64,000 bases of DNA from Liopterus haemorrhoidalis (GCA_963971575.1 OZ020625.1:17638829-17702828), one strand, 5' to 3'. Positions 23,021-35,409 are shown, counted from the stretch's first letter. The notes: generated by a model from the letters alone, not told the origin. Numbers and translations: made by a program.

Positions 23021-23689
23021 GAAAAACAAAACTGCACTAATATGTTTGCACTTGCAAGTTGCATATTTAACTTTTAGCTGCTTCTGTCCGACTAAAACTA
23101 ATTTTGTTTCATGAGGCAATGAACATAATGCACTTGTTTACAAACATAATCCAAATATTGTAAATTCAGATGACCGACACTCAGATGTATCACATAAAAT
23201 TACTTGCCCAGCATTTAACACCTGCTCAACTACAAATTACACTTCAATAAATCTACTGAAATTAAACTTTAAATATTGCAATTGGATGTCCACCTTCTGT
23301 TATACACCTCGATACATGTGTAGCGCTTAAAAATGAAAAAAATTCGTAAATATTTACTCGCATTTTCATAAAATAAAAAGGTACTGTGCTTAAATTAACT
23401 TGTTCGCTATTAGCATATTGACAGCTGAATACTAGACACGACAGCCATATTGCCTTGGAGCACAGCTCCGCCATCGGTAATGTCACTTCTCAATAACACA
23501 TAAGTGTAATATGAAGTACCGTGTAACCTCACAAAAATTCAGTTGTAACTCAACTTTTTCCACAAATAGAAAATTTTTATACAAAATTTGACATTTATGA
23601 CTAAGTAAAATTTCTTAAAAGAACCTTAATATTTATATGTAGTGCAAATATTGCATGTATGTATTACAAATGCCTTAATCACTTTTCAG

Positions 23690-24061
23690 AGATTCAAAGA
23701 CTGGAAGAACGCGACCCGGGCTAAATACAGAGAAATAAAAAGTAGCAGAATAGCAACAGGCGAAGGTCCACAAATATCATTACAGATGTCCAGTTTGGAA
23801 GAAAGAGGTCTAACTGTGTGGGGGCAATCAGCCGTTGCTAGGATTAACGATGTTTTGGCAACTGGTTCACCACAACCCAGAACATATTCACATATTCAAA
23901 TTTGCAGCGACTCCAATGAGATGGACGACACGCATTTCATGACGATAGATAAGGAGAATCTCGAGAAAGATCCGGAACCAGTTATATTAGCTGACAGTAT
24001 AATGAGGGCTCAGGGGCCAAAGCGGATGAGAGAAAAGCGACCGCGCCACTACACCAAATAA
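23690..24061 (+). CDS. Myb/SANT-like (zeste/NAIF1-type) DNA-binding protein, terminal exon, copy A
   Basis: A CTTTTCAG acceptor at 23689 opens a 123-codon frame that starts RFKDWKNATRAKYREIKSSR, the third helix and following basic segment of a Myb_DNA-bind_5 domain. This is followed by IATGEGPQ and an acidic tail ending MREKRPRHYTK. The first two helices must lie in an upstream exon that was not recognised. Such proteins are encoded both by insect host genes and as accessory Myb proteins of PIF/Harbinger transposons. The second copy at 51279-51660 is broken. Function beyond DNA binding is not inferable. Confidence 0.5.
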   Translation, partial: RFKDWKNATRAKYREIKSSRIATGEGPQISLQMSSLEERGLTVWGQSAVARINDVLATGSPQPRTYSHIQICSDSNEMDDTHFMTIDKENLEKDPEPVILADSIMRAQGPKRMREKRPRHYTK

Positions 24062-24259
24062 TGAACCTTCGGGATAAGATTTCGGACTTTTTTGTGTGAC
24101 TACCCAGTTTTTAAATGCGCAATACTTTGTTTTTCCTCGACATTAGCCCAATTAAAATTGCGCAATAATTTATTATTTCATTTTTTGTTAAATATCCCCG
24201 ACTACATCGCATTAACAGACTTTACTACATTTTAGTCCTAGTTTTAAATACATCACATT

Positions 24260-24460
24260 TCAAATATAGGATAATAATGAAAATGAATAGGTTCTAACCA
24301 AGTCCGGAAATAATGTTGTCAACTTCGTGGCATAATCATTTAAATTTTCACCAGTGGTTAAAAGTCTACGTAGATTTATATTCATTTTGAGGCGGATACA
24401 ACAATTATCAAATGTTACTGTACGGTCCGCTGTAACTTCATCCAACTCTATCCACTCCAC
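24260..24460 (-). CDS. 66-codon frame conserved in both duplicate copies, function unknown
   Basis: The frame begins MEWIELDEVTADRTVTFDNC and is kept open in copy B at 51858-52058 despite several amino-acid differences. No family was recognised. It lies just downstream of, and antisense to, the Myb/SANT exon. It may be an eroded transposon exon or chance survival of a short frame. Confidence 0.2.
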   Translation of the reverse strand: MEWIELDEVTADRTVTFDNCCIRLKMNINLRRLLTTGENLNDYATKLTTLFPDLVRTYSFSLLSYI

Positions 24461-24685
24461 CTACTTGCTGTAAAGGACAGCTCACGCGTTTTCCAGTGGT
24501 CTTAAAACGTACTGACCGGTCCGCTACCTAGTTTTTAGGTGTAGGTACACTACTTTATTTTTTAGTTACAAATAGTGATGTATTTTTTTATATAATAAAT
24601 CAAATTTGGAAATTGAAAGAAATTAAATAATTTTTAAAACAGTACAAATAAAATTCAAAAATAGAAAATTAGATATTTATTGATA

Positions 24686-27600
24686 ACTAGCTGAGTACCC
24701 GTGCTTCGCTACGATTTATTGACGGTTTGCCATCATCGTGCAATTATAATAAGTCATAGTTCTTTATAGATCACATTGCTGACTCTCTCCTCAGGTGTAG
24801 ATTCACCCCGTAAGAGGTTCATACTAATGACAAATAAAATTCGTAGTTTGTTTCTAAACATGTGCACGGGTAACTTTTAAAAGCAAAAACCTAGTCGATA
24901 TCTCATCTGCCCTAAGAGATACTGAGGAATCCGTGAAAAGAAAAAAAAAAAAAAATTCGACTCCTTTTCACCTCATATGGGTCGAAAAATCCTTTCTTAG
25001 TGCGTTCTTACGTTATATCAAGAAACGTACTCTTGGAATTTCTTATTTCTAATAAAAAATTCTTTAGGAATGAAATTTAAAAAACTGTTAGAACACTATC
25101 GAAAGATTTTAAAAAGTCACCTATATGCCAGAAAGGAATGTTATAACTCAAGAAGCACAGGAGATATGAAGGGTTCGATGCTTACGTTATCGAAGGAATA
25201 TGTTCCCGGAATTCCATGTATCTAATCAAAAATATACCTATTTACCCCTTTATAGATAAAAAAAAAAAAAACGTTTAAAACACTTTCTAAAGATTAGAAA
25301 AAAATATATATATACCAAAAAGGAATGTTATAACTCAACAAACAAATAAGTTACGAAACATTATATAAGTCGCCCTGATTTAATGTAGATTCGCCCCGTT
25401 AAGTGTTGATTGAAGCAAAATTTTAAGTTACATTTTTATACATGCGTACGGGTAACTATAGTAAGTAAAAAGCAAGTCGTTATTTCATCAAGAGATATTA
25501 AGAAATCCGTTTTCACCCCTTTTTTGCTTACGTCATGGAAGAAATATAGTCCCCGAATTTCAATTGTCTACTAAAAAATACCAATGTACCAATGAAATTT
25601 AGGGAAATATAAAAAATGCAATTTAGGGTTGAAATATAAAAAAAAACGGTCAAAATGAAATGATCTTGAAACTAATGATATTAAAATGACACCTAAATGC
25701 GAAAAAGCACAACATAGTTATAGTACAACAAAGACAGAAGCTACAAAGGGTTCTATAATGCACCCCAAATCTAAAATCGCCCTTTTAGGGATTGATGATT
25801 AAAGCAAAATCCTGAATTTAATTTTTAAACACATATATGGAGAACATTGTAAGCAAAATCCAAATCAATATAATGAAGAATCCGAGGAAAAACATTTTAC
25901 CACTTTTCATCCCCTAGGGGTCGAATTTCGAAAAATTCCATATAAGAGGGTGCTTGCGACATGGAGGGAATATATTTCCTGAATTTCATATCTCTATGTC
26001 AAGGGACGTTCTCTCAAATAAAAAATACCAATATACCCCTTTAGGGATGAAATTTAAAAAACTTTCAAAACGCTTTCTAAATATTTTAAATAGAAAATGA
26101 TGTACCAAAATGGAATGTTAGGAACTACAAAGGTTTCTATAATTCACCCCAAATGTAGATTTACCACTTTAGGGGTTGATTAGGGCAAAATCCTGAATTA
26201 CTGTTTCAAAAATTTGTATGGCTAACCTTACATCACGGAAGGAATATACTTCCCGAATTTCATGTCTCTATAGCCAAGGGAAGTTCTATCGAATATAAAT
26301 ACCCATTTATACCCCCCCCCCCCCTATTTACATTTAGAGGTGATATTTTAAAAGACTGTCAAAACTATCTCGAGATATTTAAAAAAGACACCGGTGTGCC
26401 AAAAATGAATGTTATAACCTAATAAACACAGGAAATACGACGGGTTGTATAATTCACCCCGATTATAGATTTACTCCTTTAGGGGTTGAGTAGGAAAGAA
26501 TCCGGGAATAAAATTTTCGGCATTTGTATGGTTAATCATTATAAGTAAAAGCCAAGTCGATATCTTATTGGTACTAAGAAATATTAAGGAATCCTTGATA
26601 TCACATTTCAGCCCTTAGAGGTTGAATTTCGAAAAATACCGTCTTAGTGGGAACTTACGTCATACAGGGAATATACTTTACGAATGTCATGTATCTTGTC
26701 CAGAGGACGTTCTATCGAGTAAAAAATATCCATCTACCCCTTTAGGGTGAAATTTTAAAAACTGTCAATACCATTTCAAGATATTTTGAAGACACCTATA
26801 TGCCAAAAGGAATTTTATAACTCAACAAACACAGGGAATATGATGGGTTGTATAATTAACCCTGTTCGGAAATTCACCACTTTAGGGGTGATTAGAACAA
26901 AATCCTGAAATAGGTTTTTCAACATTTATATGGGTAATCTTTGTAAGAAAAACCAAGACGATATCTTATTGGTCCGTAGAGATATTTAAGAATCCTTGAA
27001 ATTACATTTCACCCCTTAGGGGTTGAATTTCGAAAAATCCCGTCTTAGTGTATGCTTACCCCATGGAGGGAATATACTTTGCGAATATCATGTATCTATG
27101 CCCAAGGGATGTTCTATCAAATAAAAAATATCCTTTTACCTTTTTAGGGGTGAAATTTTGAAAAACTGTCAAAACCATTTCGAGATATTTTAGAAAGACA
27201 TCTATATGCCAAATAGGAATTTAATAACTCAACAAACATAGGAAATACGTCGGGTTGTATAATTCTCCCTGATTGTAGATTCACCCTTTTAGGGGATGAA
27301 TAGGACAAAATCCTGAAATAAGTTTTTCAACATTTATATGGATAATATTTAGAAGCAAAAATGAAGGCGATATATTATTGGACCTGTGAGATATTGAGGA
27401 ATCCGTGAAAACACATTTCACCACTTTTCACCCCTGAGAGGTCGAATTTCGAAAAATCATTTCTTAGGGGGTTCTTAAGTCATAAAAGGGATATACTCCC
27501 CGAATTTTATGTTTCTTTGTCTAGACGAAATTCTATCGAATAAAAAATACCAATTTACCCCTCTAGGGGTGAAATTTAAAAAAACGGTCAAAACACTTTC

Positions 27601-28014
27601 TAAATATTTTAAAAAGACACCTATATGCCAAAAATGAATGTTATAACACAATAAACACAGAAGATGCGAAGGGTGCTATAATTCACCCTGATTGTAGATT
27701 CACCCCTTTAGGGGTCGATTAGAACAAAATCCTGAAATATGTTTTTTAATATTTACATGAGTAATCTTTGTAAGCTAAAACCAAGTCGATATCTTATTGG
27801 ACCTAAGAGATATTAAGGAAACCGTGAAGCCACATTTTACCCCTTTTAACCCTCTTTTCACCCACTTAGAGGATGAGTTTCGAAAAATCCGTTCTTAGTG
27901 GGTGCTTACGTCATGGAGGGAATATACTCGCCGAAGTTCATGATTGTAGGTTCAGTGGTTTGGGCTGGGCGTTGATTATGAGTAGGTAGCTTAGTTACGA
28001 TTTTATATATATAG
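24686..28014 (+). repeat. Satellite-type interspersed repeat, array A, ~405-bp monomers
   Basis: It opens CTGAGTACCCGTGCTTCGCT and closes TTTTATATATATAGAC, ends seen on a class of arthropod interspersed repeats. Inside, a degenerate unit recurs. Landmark phrases ACTGTCAA, TTCACCCC, TTTAGGGGTTGAT, CAAAATCCTGAAAT and TCTTAGTGGG return about every 405 bases (26353, 26759, 27165). No protein is encoded. The whole block is absent from the paired site at about 52720 in copy B. Confidence 0.75.
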
Positions 28015-28758
28015 ACTAACTGAAAACCCGTGCTTCGCTACGGTATATTGATGGTCTCTTGGAGCACAGGAGATACGAAAGGTTTCTTCCGAATTTCATA
28101 TCTCTTTGTCAAGGGACGCTCTATCGAATAAAAAATACTAATTTACTCCGTAAGGGATGAAATTTTAAAAAACTGTCAAACGACTTCTAAATAGAAACCT
28201 ATGTGCCAAAATGAAGTGTTATAACTCAGGAAATACAAAAGTTTTTATAATTCACCCCGATTGCATATTCATCCATTTAGGGGTTGATTAGGGCAAACAC
28301 GTGAATTTCTGTTTTAAACATTTGTATGGGTATCATTTGTAAGCAAAAACCAAGTCGATATCTCATTGAGCCTAAGGGATATTGAGGCATCCTTAAATCA
28401 AATTTCACCTCATTTCACCAGATAAAATGGAATTTAAAAAAATCTTTTCTTATTGGTCTCTTACGTCATGGAGGGAACCTTAAATCAAATTTCACCTCAT
28501 TTCACCAGTTAAAAATGGAATTTAAAAAAATCTTTTCTTATTGGTCTCTTACGTCATGTAAGCTCCAAATTTCATGTCTTAATATCCATTGGATTTTCTA
28601 TCGAATAAAAAATACCAATTTACCCCTTTAAAGATGAAACTTAAAAAAACTGTCAAAACACTTGTTTTTGAAAAGATTTTGAAAAAGGTGTTTTAAAAAA
28701 GGCACGTATATGCCAAAGATGAATGTTATATCTCAACAAACAGGAAAAACTACGGGTA

Positions 28759-31700
28759 GGGTAAACTGTTGAACAGTGGATCGAAGTACACAGTGGATCA
28801 TTGTATACAACATACTTATGTATAAAGCGCATGCGGGTATTTACACGTTTGTTTAGTACATTTGAACATCACCAACCTTAAGCCACTCAGTTAGGGTGTT
28901 TGCGTGACAAATGACGGTTGTGTGTACAATATTCTGTTTTAAGGTAGGTACACTATTATTTTATATTTACGAATTTTGTCTTTTTGTGAACATATGTTTC
29001 GTGTTTAATTTTATGTTGAATTTATCACATATAGTATGATTTATTAGCAACATTTTGACGTTTGAATGAGATTTCTCAATGCTATATTCTTCATAAAATT
29101 CATAAAATTCTACATCTTTGTGTTGCTATAAACAGTGGATCAAAACAAACATGTACACAGTGGATCATTGATCCACTGTGTACACATGATCCAGGAAATG
29201 CTAATTTTTATTCAACTGTTTGTTTATAATGTAATTTTTGTTATCGGTATAAAGCAGTTGACACCATGGGTCGCAAAAAGGATAGCAGGATGATTGGCAA
29301 GCACACTGCAGACCAGATGAAGGAAGCTTTTAAGTTAATGTCAGATGGTACTAGTATGAGAGAAGCTGCCAAGCGAACATCTGTACCATACACAACTCTA
29401 CAACGGTACAAAAAGAAAACCGATATTACTACCGAGAATATTCGTCTTACGCCTAATTACGAAGTAAATAAAATTTTTACACTTGAACAAGAAAAAATTT
29501 TATCCGATTATCTTGTTAAATGTGCCTATACTTTTTATGGTTTAAATAATAGAGACTGTCGCAGAGTGGCATATGAGATGGCTATAATTAATAAAATCAA
29601 AATTCCAGAATCTTGGGGTAGAGAGAAAATGGCGGGTGTTGAATGGCTAAGAGGTTTTCGTAGTCGTAATCAAAACCTCACTTTGAGATCACCAGAACCG
29701 TGCAGCTTGGCCAGAGCAAGTGCATTTAATCAACGAAATGTTGAAATTTTTTTTGATAACTTAAAGAAGATTTATGAACGTTGCCCGGCTTTTACTGACG
29801 GAACACGAATATTCAATCTCGATGAAACTGCCACTACCACTGTACAGAAACCTCAAAAGATAATAGCACCAAAAGGAATTAGATGCCTGTCTAAGGTTAC
29901 CAGTGGTGAAAAGGGCACACTCGTAACAACGTGTTGTATCATAAGTGCAGTTGGGCAATCCTTGCCACCGGCGATCGTATTTCCGAGGACGCATTTCAAG
30001 AACTTTATGCTCCAAGGAACGCCTTCAGGAAGCCTAGGTCTTGCATCCCCTAGTGGATGGATGAATACTACTCTTTTTGTATGTGTAATGAAGCATTTTA
30101 TCAAGTATAGTAGCACCACTCCCCAAAATCCGTCGTTGTTGATCTTCGATAACCACGAGTCTCACTTATCGATTGAAGCACTGGATTTGGCTAAAAGTAA
30201 TGGTGTTACAATATTAACTTTGCCCCCTCATACATCACACAAAACCCAACCATTAGACGTAGGAGTGCTAAAGCCTTTTAAAGAGTGCTATAATGCGGGA
30301 ATGGAATCTTGGATGCTGCATAATCCCGGAAGGCGGGTTACAATATACGAAGTAGGTTTATTTATTGGACAAGCGTACCAAAAAGCACTAATTCCTTCAA
30401 CAATTATTAATGCTTTTAAGAAAACAGGGATATTTCCATACGATAAGAACATATTTACAGAAATTGACTTTTTGCCGAGCTCGGTCACTGACCGTCCTGA
30501 ACCTGCTTCAGAAGATAATCTGTCAGTTACTTTAACAGAATTAATTTCAAATGAAACCCCTGCTCTCATTTGTCAGAATGATTCTGTTCCAGTGCCTCAA
30601 ACTAACATGGAAGTTGATAGAACCGTGCCATCAGCGTCTTCAGGACCATCTAATAGCCCAGATATGTTCCTCAGTCCAGAAATCTTTAGAGGACCTCTGA
30701 AAGCTGGTCCTAGGAAGACGAATCGAAACCAAAGGAAAAAAGGTCGTAGCATGATAGCTACAGATACTCCTGAAAAGAATGAATTGGCTGAGAAAGCACT
30801 AAAAAAAATGAGTCCCAAAGAAAAGAAAAAGGTTAAAAAAGTCCCCAAACAAATTCTTCAAGATACTTCTTCATCTTCAGATATTTCTATTCATCTTAGC
30901 AGCGATGATGACTGGATAGAGGAAGATGAATTACCTTCATTGCCTGAGAAATTTCCTCAACTGCCAAGGAATCCCTCCGAAGGAGATTATATTTTGGTTG
31001 AATTTTCCGGAAAGAAAAATTTAATATATTATATTGGCAAAGTTCTTGAAGAAATTCACGAGTCGAGTGAATATCAGGTGAGCTATCTTCGAAGAAAGAC
31101 TAACTGCCTGTTTCACATGCCAGATATTCCGGATTTGGCCACTGTTCTTTTCCATGATATCAAATTGATTTTGCCAAAACCAACAGTGATGGGTACTACC
31201 TCATGACAAAAGTCATGCTACACGTTTGCTGTGGACCTGAGTTCCATAATAATTAATTAAAAATACTATTCCGCCTCATTGTATTGTTTTTGATTATATA
31301 TTTATTTTTCTATCAATTTTATAACTATTATTACTTTCTGACCAAGAAAGATTTTTTCTTCTCGTTTTTTGATTAGATTATAGAATATTTAACCTAGTAG
31401 GTTGTTCCTATAAATTGGAGTAGTTAATTTAGGTAACTTTGGTTCGTTTAATTTGTTGTTTTTGTTATTGCTAATATATGTATAATAATAAAATTGTTTC
31501 TATTTTCTACAAATATATTTATATTTAAATGTTGAAATAACAAAATAAGTATTCAAAGACTGAGAAACTAAGATATGAATGATAAGGTATCTAAATTTGT
31601 ATGGTGATTTTATTTAGACCTGTCCAAAAAAAGTTTTGTATTATTTATTGATGTTTTTGTATATTTTGTAATTTTATAAAGACTGTTTGACAATAATAAA

Positions 31701-31979
31701 CAAATTGTTTCAAATATTAAGTGTTTAATTTTACATGATCCAGTGTTCACGCGCACCCGATCCACTGTGTATACAGCATGTGGTACAGTGGATCAAAAAC
31801 ATACCTTGAGTTTATAATTTTTTAAATATTTTCTAACAAGTTTATGTACAATAATTACCTTTAGATAGATAGGTAATACCCTATCATACACGATATAAAA
31901 TTTGTATTGCAGTGTGACTTAGCATTATAGATGTATACACCAAAAACAAAAAAATGATCCACTGTTAAACAGTTTACCC
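28759..31979 (+). mobile_element. Pogo-superfamily DNA transposon, complete copy 2 (3,221 bp)
   Basis: The inverted repeats GGGTAAACTGTTGAACAG and CTGTTAAACAGTTTACCC bound the element, with TA at 28757-28758 and 31980-31981. Motif CAGTGGATC or its inverse is at 28774, 28791, 29133, 29158 and 29170 on the left and 31759, 31786 and 31956 on the right. The element interrupts a satellite monomer cleanly, which gives a natural empty-site sequence. Confidence 0.93.
29266..31206 (+). CDS. Pogo-type transposase, 646 aa, intact (copy 2)
   Basis: This copy has the same architecture as copy 1: psq helix-turn-helix, CENPB-type helix-turn-helix, then the catalytic core with aspartates at 186, 295 and 331, and an acidic C-terminal tail. 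It begins MGRKKDSRMIGKHTADQMKE and ends TVMGTTS. The ATG at 29266 follows ACACC and is the first in frame after a CENPB-free, stop-rich leader. A proline replaces threonine in KKVPKQ, the one coding difference seen from copy 1. Short motif pairs of the form CAGTGGATCATTGATCCACTG (29158-29178, palindromic) lie about 90 bases before the start and could serve in transposase binding or self-regulation; this is inference. Confidence 0.93.
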   Translation: MGRKKDSRMIGKHTADQMKEAFKLMSDGTSMREAAKRTSVPYTTLQRYKKKTDITTENIRLTPNYEVNKIFTLEQEKILSDYLVKCAYTFYGLNNRDCRRVAYEMAIINKIKIPESWGREKMAGVEWLRGFRSRNQNLTLRSPEPCSLARASAFNQRNVEIFFDNLKKIYERCPAFTDGTRIFNLDETATTTVQKPQKIIAPKGIRCLSKVTSGEKGTLVTTCCIISAVGQSLPPAIVFPRTHFKNFMLQGTPSGSLGLASPSGWMNTTLFVCVMKHFIKYSSTTPQNPSLLIFDNHESHLSIEALDLAKSNGVTILTLPPHTSHKTQPLDVGVLKPFKECYNAGMESWMLHNPGRRVTIYEVGLFIGQAYQKALIPSTIINAFKKTGIFPYDKNIFTEIDFLPSSVTDRPEPASEDNLSVTLTELISNETPALICQNDSVPVPQTNMEVDRTVPSASSGPSNSPDMFLSPEIFRGPLKAGPRKTNRNQRKKGRSMIATDTPEKNELAEKALKKMSPKEKKKVKKVPKQILQDTSSSSDISIHLSSDDDWIEEDELPSLPEKFPQLPRNPSEGDYILVEFSGKKNLIYYIGKVLEEIHESSEYQVSYLRRKTNCLFHMPDIPDLATVLFHDIKLILPKPTVMGTTS

Positions 31980-34900
31980 TACTATAATTCATCCCGTTTG
32001 GAGTGGATTGGGACGGAATCATTTTTTTTTTTAAATTATTGTATGTTATTGTATGTATGTTTAAATTTTTTAACCCCTTAGAAGTCGACTTTCGAAGAAT
32101 CTCTTCTTAGTGGGTACTTACGTCATGGAAGGAATCAACTTTGCGAATTTCGTATATCTATGTCAAAGTCATTTTAGAAAACTGTCAAAACAATTTCGGG
32201 ACATTTTAAAAAGACACCTATTTGTCAAAAAGGAATGTTATAACTCAACAGACACATAAAATACGACGGGATATATAATTCACCCCGAATATAGATTCAC
32301 CCCTTTACGGATTGATTAGGATAAAATCTTGAAATAAGTTTTACGATATTTGCATGTTCATCCATTATTTGCATGTTCATCCAATATTTGTAAACAGAAA
32401 CTAAGTTGATATCTTATTGGTCCTGAGATATTAAGGAATCCTTGAAATTACACCTCCTCTTTTCACCTTTTAGGGGTGAAATTAAAAAAAAAAAACTGAC
32501 AAAACCATTTCGAAATACTTTAAAAAGTGCCAAAAAGTAATGTTGCAACTAAACGAACACAGGAAAAACGACGGGATGTATAATTCACCCCGATTGTAGC
32601 ATACCCCTTTAGGCATTGATCAGGACAAAATCCTGAATTTTTTCGGCATTTCCATGGGTAGTATTTGTAAACAAAAACCAAGTCGGTATCTTATTAGTCT
32701 TAAGAGACATAAAAGAATCCTTAAAATCACAATTCACCCCTGTTCACCTTTTTGGGATGAAATTTAAAAAAACTGTCAAAACCATTTCAAAATATTTTAA
32801 ATTAGGATACCTATTTGCCAAAAAGAAATGTTGCAACTAAACAAACACAGGAAATATGACGGGATGTATAATTCACCCCGATTGTAGGTTCAGCCCTTTA
32901 GGGGTTGATTAGGGCAAAATCCCGAAATTACTTTTTCGGCATTTGTATGGGTAATACTTGTAAGCAAAAATTAAGTCGATATCCCATCGGCCCTAAGAGA
33001 TATTAAGGAAATCATGAAATCACAATTCACCCATTTTCACCCTTTAGGGATGAAATTTCAAAAAACTGTCAATACCATTTCGAAATATTTTAGAAAGACA
33101 CCTATGTGCCAAAAAGTAATGTTGCAACTAAACGAACACAGGAAATACGACGGAATATTCACCCCAATTGTAAATCTACCCCTTTAGTGGTTGATTAGGA
33201 CAAAATCCTGAAATAAGTTTTTCGGTATTTGCATGGGTAATCTTTGTAAGCAAAAAGCGAGTCAATATCTTATTGGCCCCAAGAGATTTAAGGAATCCTT
33301 GAAATCACAATTCACCCCTTTTCACCCTTTAGAGGTGAAATTTTAAAAAACTGTCAAAACCTTTTCGAGATATTTTAAAAAGACACCTATGTGCCTAAAA
33401 GTAATGTTGCAACTAAACAAACAGGAAATACGACGGAATGTATAACTCACCCTGATTGTAGATCTACCCTTTCAGGGGTTGATAAGGACAAATTCCTGAA
33501 ATAAGTTTTTCGATAATTGTATGGATAATCTTTGCAAGCAAACAGTAAGTCGATATCTTATTGGTTTTAAGAGATGTTAAGGAAACCTTGAAATCAGAAT
33601 TAACCCCTTTTCAATCCTTAGGGGTGAAATTTTAAAAAACTGTCAAATCCATTTCGATATATTGTAAAAAGACACCTACGTGCCAAAAAGTAACGTTGCA
33701 ACTAAACGAACACAGGAAATACGACGGTATGTATAATTCACCCCGATTGTAGATCCACCCCTTTAGGGGTTGATTAGGACAAAATCCTGAAATTGGTGTT
33801 TCGATATTTGTATGGGTAATCTTGGTAAGCAAAAAGCAGGTCGATATCTTATGGGTCCTAAGAGATATTAAAGAATCCTTGAAATCACAATTCACCCCTT
33901 TTCACCCTTTAGGGGTGAAATTTCAAAAAACTGTCAATACCATTTCGAGATATTTTAAAAAGACACCTATGTGCCAAAAAGTAATGTTGCAACTAAATGA
34001 ACACAGGAATTACGACGGGATGTATAATTCAACCCGACTATAGATCCACCCCTTTAGGGGTTGATTAGGACAAAATCCTGAAATTGGTGTTTTGGTATTT
34101 GTATGGCTAAGCTTTGTAAGCAAAAAGCAAGTGTATATGTTATTGGTCCTAAAAGATATTAAGGAATCCTTGAAAACACAATTCACACCTTTTCACCCTT
34201 TAGGGATGAAATTTCAAAAAACTCTCAATACCATTTCGAGATATTTTAAAAAGACACCTATGTGCCAAAAAGTAATGTTGCAACTAAATGAACACAGGAA
34301 CTACGACGGGATGTATAATTCACCCCGATTGTAGATCCACCCCTTTAGGGGTTGATTAGGACAAAATCCTGAAATAGGTGTTTCGGTATTTGTATGGCTA
34401 ATCTTTGTTAGCAAAAAGCAAGTCTATATGTATTTGATCCTAAGAGATATTAAGGAATCCTTGAAATCACAATTCACCCCTTTCACCCTTTAGGGATGAA
34501 ATTTCAAAAAACTGTCAATACCATTTCGAAATATTTTAAAAAGACACCTATGTGCCAAAAAGTAATGTTGCAACTAAACGAACAAAGGAATTACGACGGG
34601 ATGTATAATTCACCCCGATTGTAGATCCATCCCTTTAGGGGTTGATTAGAACAAAATCCTGAAATTGGTGTTTCGGTATTTTTATGGCTGATCTTTGTAA
34701 GCAAAAAGCAAGTCTATATGTTATTGGTCCTAAGAGATATTAAGGAATCCTTGAAATCGCAATTCACCCCTTTTCACCCTTTAAGGATGAAATTTCAAAA
34801 AACTGTCAATACCATTTCGAGATATTTTAAAAGGACATCTATGTGCCAAAAAGTAATCTTGCAACTAAACGAACACAGGAAATACAACGGGATGTATAAT

Positions 34901-35409
34901 CCACCCCGATTGTAGGTTCACCCCTTTAGGGGTTGATTAGGTCAAAATCCTTAAATTACTTTTTCGGCATTTGTATAAGTAATACTTGTAAGCAAAAACT
35001 AAGTCGATATCCCATCGGCCCTAAGAGATATCAAGGAATTCGTGAAATCATATTTCACCTCTTTTCATCCCTTAGGAGTGGAATTTCAAAAAATCCCTTC
35101 TTAGTGGGTGCTTACGTCATGGAGGGAATATATTCTCCAAATTTCAAGTTTCTAGGCCCAGGGGTTCGGGCTGGGCGGTGATGAGTGAATGAGTCAGTCA
35201 GTCAGGACACTTGCTTTTATATATATAGATAATATAAATAATAATAATATTAATAATAATAAAACAACTACGCATCGTGCAATGTATTATATTTTATATA
35301 CTACCATATTTATATTTATTTATTTTTCAATTAAAGGCGGATTGCTAATGTAAGGATTATCCCTAACTCAAGTTAAAATAATTTTTTTTTATATGTTACA
35401 ACATACAAA

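Larger units (their letters stand above)
28015..35229 (+). repeat. Satellite-type interspersed repeat, array B, ~290-bp monomers, split by a pogo transposon
   Basis: A second head, GAAAACCCGTGCTTCGCTAC, starts directly after the tail of array A. The tail GACACTTGCTTTTATATATA ends it at about 35229. From 32180 to 34800 the ACTGTCAA landmark returns about every 290 bases for ten units, lacking the ~115-bp TCTTAGTGGGTGCTTACGTC segment of the longer monomer. The last unit is full-type. An 88-bp local duplication is at 28391-28560. The pogo element occupies 28759-31979. Confidence 0.75.

Noticed and set aside
18142..30848. Antisense frames of 83-93 codons within both pogo transposases
   Set aside because: They are the reverse strand of an intact transposase and are identical in both copies only because the copies are identical.
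33632..35181. Series of 65-87 codon frames with repeated PFHPLGVKFQKTVNTISRYF-like text
   Set aside because: They recur because the ~290-bp satellite monomer happens to lack stops in one frame. They change length with each monomer, sit on both strands and have no codon bias, so they are not genes.
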